A stretch of 64,000 nt of DNA from Myxococcales bacterium. GTDB lineage: Bacteria > Myxococcota > Myxococcia > Myxococcales > JAJYLH01. The notes under the pieces are model-generated. The model saw only the letters and a program-made list of their open reading frames with translations. It did not search any database and was not told the origin of the DNA. Position 1 is the first letter of the stretch, and every line of letters begins with the position of its first letter. Below are positions 60,301 to 64,000 of this stretch, piece by piece. The position numbers and the translations under genes were made by a program. The stretch covers positions 62,001 to 126,000 of the forward strand of contig JAJYLH010000001.1 in NCBI GenBank assembly GCA_021787845.1. Reading direction: 5' to 3'.

Positions 60301-60551
60301 GAATAGCTCATCACCGTGTCGACGCCGTTGACCGCGCTGACCGCGTCTTCCACCCGCTTGGTGACCTGCTGCTCGACCTCCTCCGGCCCCGCGCCCGGAT
60401 AGATGGTGGTCACGCTGATCACCGGAATCGACACGTCCGGGAAGAGGTCGACGCCGAGCTCGAACATCGCGATGAGGCCGAGCGTCATCAGCGCGGCCAT
60501 CACCATCACGGTGAAGACCGGCCGCCGGATCGCGATGTCCGAGAGGACCAT
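57330..60551 (-). CDS. RND-family multidrug efflux transporter (AcrB/HAE1 type)
   Basis: A 1073-residue inner-membrane pump with twelve helices and two large periplasmic loops. N-terminus MVLSDIAIRRPVFTVMVMAAL; proton-relay aspartates in GLLIDDAVVVRENIFRHMELG (split; about 400-420). It exports hydrophobic compounds using proton flux. It follows the adaptor gene by 13 nt and precedes the TolC gene, giving a complete adaptor-pump-channel operon. The sequence is intact. Confidence 0.95.
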   Translation of the reverse strand: MVLSDIAIRRPVFTVMVMAALMTLGLIAMFELGVDLFPDVSIPVISVTTIYPGAGPEEVEQQVTKRVEDAVSAVNGVDTVMSYSRDSVSTVIVRFKLSADIKSANSDVRDKVAAIRGEFPQDVKDPIIARFDPTATAILTYAVSSNRGPAQTRRLAKDVVKPQLEAIDGVASVTITGGLEREIHVFVEPDKLDALGLSLAQIAQQLGEEGYDLPAGRITSATQEISVKTLGRFRSIDALKNLVVATSESGGQVRLSDVAHVVDGFKEVRTTTRVDGRDAVTLTIQKQGGSNTVAVADQVYAKVQDLGRVLPRDVKLKKVIDESTFIRRNIHDVRRDLVFGGLMAVLVIFLFMLDWRSTLISSLSLPTSVVTTFFVMWAMHFTINMLTMIGLSLSIGLLIDDAVVVRENIFRHMELGKDPVTAAKEATNEIGLAVMATTFTIVAVFVPVAFMGGIVGQFFRQFGLTVAAAVLVSLFVSFTLDPMMSARVMKAIQPGHHEELKRHRFFGPVVRSYDRLDELYRSLLAWALRHKATVVMTALALFAGTLGLVPFMGKEFMTPEDRGEFKVELEMPPDTSFAAMSRTVARVEKLVRSANQNVLSIFSVVGPDEEANKAELRVYCTKVDERRPLTQWDIEEDIRRKLRDVPGLRAEVQDLGIVEGANESPVTLYVRGENYDTLRLLARQALRAVRTTRGAVDADESYRPGKPQASVAVDRAAAADLGVSVGTVAQTLRLALEGAVVAKYRDQGRDFDVRVQLAPTDRTSVAELADLEVPATGRRLGGSASPLMMLQAMSGPRLVRIGQIARVNKGSGPSTIERQDRERQIVVTADLNGRPLGDVVNDIQAKLAKIGKPAGYSFVWGSETKRMNETFLNMGIALAVAVLFIFFVLASQFESFIHPLTIMLALPLALVGALLLLFLTGNALSMSSMIGIILLMGLVTKNAILLVDYTNELRGQGLSMLAALLKAGPTRLRPILMTSAAMVLGMLPAALARGEGSEFKSAMAIAVIGGVIASTFLTLIVVPVAYTWFDRLSFKHDFSTHEGPTGAASPAGGDPTGRIAAPALVIDSAAEER

Positions 60552-60564
60552 CAGCCAAGCCTTG

Positions 60565-61722
60565 TCAGCGGTGCCAGGCCGCGGGCGGGGCAGGGTCGAC
60601 CTTCACCGGCGCGCCGTCGGAAAGGTTGCCCAGGCCGGTGATCGCGAGGAGGTCGCCTGGCGCCAGGCCGTCCCGCACCGCGACCAGCGAGCCGTCGGTG
60701 GGCCCGAAGGTCGGGTGCAGCTCTTCTACCTTGCCGCTGCGCACCCGGAAAACGACAGCGCCGCCGGCCTGCTCGAGGAGGGCCTGGGTCGACACCGCCA
60801 GGGTGCCCGCGAGCCGTCCGACCGTGACCGTGGCCCGCGCGAATTCGTTCGGCAGCAGCCGCCCGGAGCCGTTGTCGATCTTGATTTCCACCTCAGCCCG
60901 CCGGGTCTCGGGGTCGAGCGCTGGCGCGAGCACCGCGACCTGCCCGGGGAAGGTCTCCTCGGGGGACGCGTCGACCGCGACCACCGCCGGCATCCCCACC
61001 GCGAGCTGCCCGAACTGCCGCGCGTCGACGGTCGAGTCGAGCTTCAGGGTCGAGAGGTCCTGGACCGTGAAGGCGGGCACTTGTTTGCCGACCATCGCCC
61101 CCAGGCTGACGGCCCGGCTCGTCACCACCCCGTCGATAGGCGATTCGATCCGGGTGTCGGCGAGCTCCTGACCCATCAAGCCCGCTTGCGCCTGCGCGGC
61201 GGCGAGGTTCGCCCGGGCGAGCGCCACCTGCGCTTTCGCGAGCTTCAGGTGAACGCTTGCGCCGTCGAGCTGCGCTTGCGGTGCCGAACCTCCTCGGGCG
61301 AGCTCGGCGGTTCGGGTGAATTCGAGCTTCGCACCGTCCGCCCCGGCCTCGGCGACCTGGACCTGCGCCTGGGCCGCCAAGACCTGCGCCTGGGCGGCCC
61401 GCGCTTGCCAGGAGAGCTCCTGGTGCTCGACGGTCGCCAGCACCTCGCCGGCGCGGACCCGCGCGCCGACCTCGACGAAGAGCCGGTCGACGCGCCCGCC
61501 GATCTTCGCGAAGACCGGCACGTCGTTGTCGGCGGCGATGTTCCCGGTGAAGGAGATTCGAATCGCCAGGTTCGTGCGCACCACCGGCTCGGTCCTGATC
61601 AGAGCGACGCTCGCGGGGGCGACCGCGGCCGTCTTCGCGGCCTTTCTCGCCTGCCAGACTCGATAGGCGACGAGCGCGACCAGCACCCCGGCCGCCGGGA
61701 GCACCACGGTGCGCGCTTTCAT
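60565..61722 (-). CDS. RND periplasmic adaptor (membrane fusion protein)
   Basis: A 385-residue protein anchored by an N-terminal helix ([18 protein letters not shown]). A lipoyl-like beta domain (about 75-105 and 195-215) flanks an Ala/Gln-rich coiled hairpin (about 105-185), followed by beta-barrel and MP domains. It joins the RND pump to the TolC-like channel. First gene of the efflux operon. Confidence 0.93.
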   Translation of the reverse strand: MKARTVVLPAAGVLVALVAYRVWQARKAAKTAAVAPASVALIRTEPVVRTNLAIRISFTGNIAADNDVPVFAKIGGRVDRLFVEVGARVRAGEVLATVEHQELSWQARAAQAQVLAAQAQVQVAEAGADGAKLEFTRTAELARGGSAPQAQLDGASVHLKLAKAQVALARANLAAAQAQAGLMGQELADTRIESPIDGVVTSRAVSLGAMVGKQVPAFTVQDLSTLKLDSTVDARQFGQLAVGMPAVVAVDASPEETFPGQVAVLAPALDPETRRAEVEIKIDNGSGRLLPNEFARATVTVGRLAGTLAVSTQALLEQAGGAVVFRVRSGKVEELHPTFGPTDGSLVAVRDGLAPGDLLAITGLGNLSDGAPVKVDPAPPAAWHR

Positions 61723-62113
61723 GAACGATCCTCGCCGGCGCGCGGATTCCGGCAGGGCGCCCGCCCCGGCGCGGGGGTGGTCGAGCCGGGACGCCGCGGG
61801 ACTCGTGCGGTGTGCATCAGCGCTCCGGAAAGGCGGCAGCGCTTCACCACCTCACCGATGGGTGCGCACACCGAGGACCTCCTTTTGCCCGCCGCGAGAC
61901 AACTCCGGAGCGGCCGGAGCGGGGAGCGGTGTACGTCCGTTCCGGCCGGCCGCGCAAGCTTCCAAGAGCCGGCAAGCGATCCTGACTGGCCTCGCACGCG
62001 CGGCCGAGGCGGGGCGCTGTCTTCGGGCCTTGACATCGCTTGGCCGGCCCTTAGAATGCGCCGCCTTTTTTCGGGCGCCGACGGAGCGCGCCCGCGCGAA
62101 GACGAGGTTGCCC
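61723..62113. other. Divergent promoter region, efflux operon and rpmB
   Basis: About 390 bases between divergent genes. The rpmB promoter is clear (62031-62058). No operator or regulator gene for the efflux operon was recognised. Confidence 0.6.
62031..62058 (+). promoter_or_regulatory. Sigma-70 promoter of rpmB
   Basis: TTGACA (62031-62036), 16-nt spacer, TAGAAT (62053-62058), then about 55 nt to the rpmB start. Both boxes are near consensus, the best promoter in the window. Confidence 0.8.
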
Positions 62114-62305
62114 ATGGCGATGACCTGTAGCGTGTGCGGTAAGCGTCCGCTCGTCGGCAACGCGGTCAGCCACGCGAACAACAGGACCAAGAAGCGCTCG
62201 CTGCCCAATATCCAGCGGGTTCGGGTGAAGCGGGGCGAGACCGTGTGCCACGTGTGGGTCTGCACCCGCTGCATCAAGGCGGGCAAGGTCGAGAAAGCGG
62301 CCTAG
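62114..62305 (+). CDS. rpmB: Ribosomal protein bL28
   Basis: A 63-residue protein beginning [25 protein letters not shown] (split) and ending in [17 protein letters not shown]. The two CxxC pairs mark the zinc-binding form of L28. GAGG lies 7 nt before the ATG. It has its own promoter and a terminator, so it is a single-gene unit. Confidence 0.96.
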   Translation: MAMTCSVCGKRPLVGNAVSHANNRTKKRSLPNIQRVRVKRGETVCHVWVCTRCIKAGKVEKAA

Positions 62306-62337
62306 GAGCCCTTTAGGCAGGCAGCAGCGCTTTCGGC

Positions 62338-62374
62338 GTGCCGGGTGCCCACCTCGACGGGGCCCGGCACGTTT
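62338..62374 (+). terminator. rpmB terminator
   Basis: GTGCCGGG and CCCGGCAC arms separated by a short loop, followed by GTTTCGTC, 32 nt after the rpmB stop codon. Confidence 0.75.
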
Positions 62375-62401
62375 CGTCTGGCCCGCAATGGGGAGGCTTA
62401 G

Positions 62402-64000
62402 ATGGCATCCTCCAGTGATCGACGGGACGACGGCCCGACCCCGCTCGCGCTGGCCCGGGCCCGGCTCGCGGTCGCGAGCGGCAAGCAGAAGCTCGACCTG
62501 ATTTTCTCCGCTCCCGACCCGCGCGCGTTCGTCCGCGGCCTGCCGGCCGAAGACCTCTATTTCGCCGTGCGCGAAGTCGGTCTGGCGGACGCGGCGGACG
62601 TCGTCGGGCTCGCCTCGCCGGCGCAGTTTCGCGCGTTCGTCGACCTCGACGCCTGGAGCCACGACCGGCTCGATGGGGCCCGGGTCCTCGCCTGGCTGCG
62701 CCTCGCCCGCGAGGGCGCGCCGACCCCCGCGGAGTTCCGGCTCCTGCGGCTGGGGCTCGACCTCGACCTGCTGGTCCTCGTCCTGAAAACCCAGACGTCC
62801 ATTCACGCGCTCGAGGAGGAACCGGACCCGGTCCTCACCAGCGACAACTGGGTCCGCAGCGCCGAGGGCAAGTATCTCATCGAGATCACCGCGACAGGAG
62901 ACGACGGCGCTACCGCCCGGCAGCTCATCGAGGACTTCATCGACGAGAACCCGTTCGAGGCGACGCGGCTGTTCGAGGCGGTGCGTTGGGAGCTGGAAAG
63001 CGAGCTGGAGGAGAGCTGTCTGCGGTGGCGCCAGGGCCGGGTGCGCGACCTCGGCTTTCCCGCCCTCGAGGAGGCGTTGGCCATCTGGCGCCCGCTGCCG
63101 GACGGTTGGAGGCCGCGGGAAGTTGCGCCGGACGCGGGTCGCGTGTCCGGCGTGCCCGCGTTGCTCCTCGCGGGGCGGACGCGCGCGCTCTTTCTCGACC
63201 GCGTCGCCGAGGAGCTTCCGGACGAAGCGCGTGGCGCCTTCAACGAGGGGCTCGTCTACCTCCTGAACTGCGCGCTGGTCGCCGACGGCATCGACCCGAA
63301 GGATCTCGACCTCGCGCGCTCGTCGCTCGCAGCGGCGCGGGACACGCTTTCCTTGGGGCTGGAGCTTTCGAGCGGCGGCGAGCCGGGGCGGGCGCTGGCG
63401 GTGCTGGTGTCGACGCCGCCGGTCGAGCTGTTCCGGGTGGCGGTCACCCGGCTCCTGGATGTTCAGCGGGAGGCCGACCGAGCTGCGAGACCTCTCCTGT
63501 TCGGCAGCGGCGCTCAAGTCGCGCTCGACACGCCCGACGCGGAGACGCTCGCGGGCCTCCGGCGCAAGCGGCTCCGGCTGTTCGAGGGGGCCGACTGGCG
63601 TCCGCTGCGCGACCGAGCGGATCTCGACCGCGCGGTGGAGACGATCGCGCGGGCTCGGCAAGCGGCAGCGGTGCTGGCTGGCATCGGAATCGACCCGGCG
63701 CGTGCGAGCGAGTTGGCGGAACAGGCGGGCCGCGCTCCGACGGCGATCAGCGCGAGCCAGCTCGCCCTGACCGCGGCGGTGCGAACGACCCTGGAGCTGA
63801 CCGCGCTCGGGCCGCTGACCGCGGAGGACCTCAAAGAGGTGGGGCGCCTCTTCGACGGCGAGAAGCTCAGCGGTAGCGCCAGAGCTGGGCTTGAGCGGTT
63901 CTTCGACGAGCGGGCGCCAGCGGCGACGCCGGTCACGCGGGAGTGGGTCGCGCGGCTCGAGGCGGAGCTCGGACCGCCGCTCGCCCGCGGCGGGCTCGAT
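62402..64000 (+). CDS. DUF6178-family protein (3' end beyond the window)
   Basis: An open frame of 533 codons running off the window edge. GGGAGG lies 6 nt before the ATG. It has the DUF6178 pattern: an N-terminal LDLIFSAPDPRAFVRGLPAEDLYFAVREVG segment (split), then the acidic-aromatic FVDLDAWSHDRLDG and LVLVLKTQTSIH blocks. The function of the family is unknown; members occur in deltaproteobacterial groups, including Myxococcota. It is predicted to be soluble and mostly helical. Antisense frames of similar length are shadows. Confidence 0.85.
   Translation, partial: MASSSDRRDDGPTPLALARARLAVASGKQKLDLIFSAPDPRAFVRGLPAEDLYFAVREVGLADAADVVGLASPAQFRAFVDLDAWSHDRLDGARVLAWLRLAREGAPTPAEFRLLRLGLDLDLLVLVLKTQTSIHALEEEPDPVLTSDNWVRSAEGKYLIEITATGDDGATARQLIEDFIDENPFEATRLFEAVRWELESELEESCLRWRQGRVRDLGFPALEEALAIWRPLPDGWRPREVAPDAGRVSGVPALLLAGRTRALFLDRVAEELPDEARGAFNEGLVYLLNCALVADGIDPKDLDLARSSLAAARDTLSLGLELSSGGEPGRALAVLVSTPPVELFRVAVTRLLDVQREADRAARPLLFGSGAQVALDTPDAETLAGLRRKRLRLFEGADWRPLRDRADLDRAVETIARARQAAAVLAGIGIDPARASELAEQAGRAPTAISASQLALTAAVRTTLELTALGPLTAEDLKEVGRLFDGEKLSGSARAGLERFFDERAPAATPVTREWVARLEAELGPPLARGGLD

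Noticed and set aside
62051-63661. A 536-codon minus-strand frame opposite rpmB and the DUF6178 gene
   Set aside because: Antisense shadow; the plus strand has rpmB with promoter and terminator and a DUF6178 frame with a good ribosome-binding site.
1-64000. CRISPR arrays, rRNA genes and insertion-sequence transposases
   Set aside because: No regularly spaced direct repeats of CRISPR type, no rRNA-like sequence and no transposase-like reading frame were found; the repeats seen are palindromic or short tandem units.

Overview
The window is high-GC DNA (roughly 70% by eye) from a deltaproteobacterium-like bacterium. Myxococcota or a neighbouring phylum seems most likely, from the high GC, the DUF6178 gene beside rpmB, and the Hmc-type and Qmo complexes; gene content alone does not settle the phylum. 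Almost every gene from 1,054 to 47,669 lies on the minus strand, so the text below follows transcription from right to left.

The centre (3,020-45,000) is a dissimilatory sulfate/sulfite reduction island. It holds sat, qmoCBA, aprAB, dsrABD, a dsrL-like oxidoreductase gene, dsrN, dsrC, dsrMKJOP, a fused siroheme synthase gene, a second DsrM/DsrK-type pair and adk. Sat and AprBA activate sulfate and reduce APS to sulfite, QmoABC links AprBA to the quinone pool, and adk can recycle the AMP. DsrAB reduces sulfite onto DsrC, and DsrMKJOP returns electrons from the quinone pool or periplasm. Siroheme is supplied by the CysG-type fusion and by amidation through DsrN. Between the apr and dsr blocks lies an Hmc-like membrane complex whose NrfD subunit is fused to a six-haem cytochrome. 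It sits with a histidine kinase, two response regulators, a NifX-like protein and a sigma-54 regulator. Two tandem LysR paralogues stand upstream of dsrA. A shared motif, GTTCGAACG-N2-GCGATAA and variants, lies upstream of dsrA, aprB and the LysR pair, which suggests a common regulon.

At 47,876 is tRNA-Gly(CCC). A roughly 6.25-kb integrative element (47,908-54,160) is inserted in its 3' end, flanked by a 44-bp direct repeat. It carries a tyrosine integrase, a HigBA-type toxin-antitoxin pair, an excisionase-like protein, a broken primase/helicase gene and a broken repeat-containing lipoprotein gene.

The right end (54,239-64,000) is ordinary chromosome: a PMT/ArnT-type glycosyltransferase, a TolC-RND-MFP efflux operon, rpmB with a clear promoter and terminator, and a DUF6178 gene cut by the window edge. 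The left end holds a DUF202 protein with about twenty heptad repeats and a DHA2-family exporter.

Several palindromic repeat families occur. Unusually, three have been captured inside reading frames: dsrN, the siroheme synthase, and the RsbRD-like gene before dsrM.
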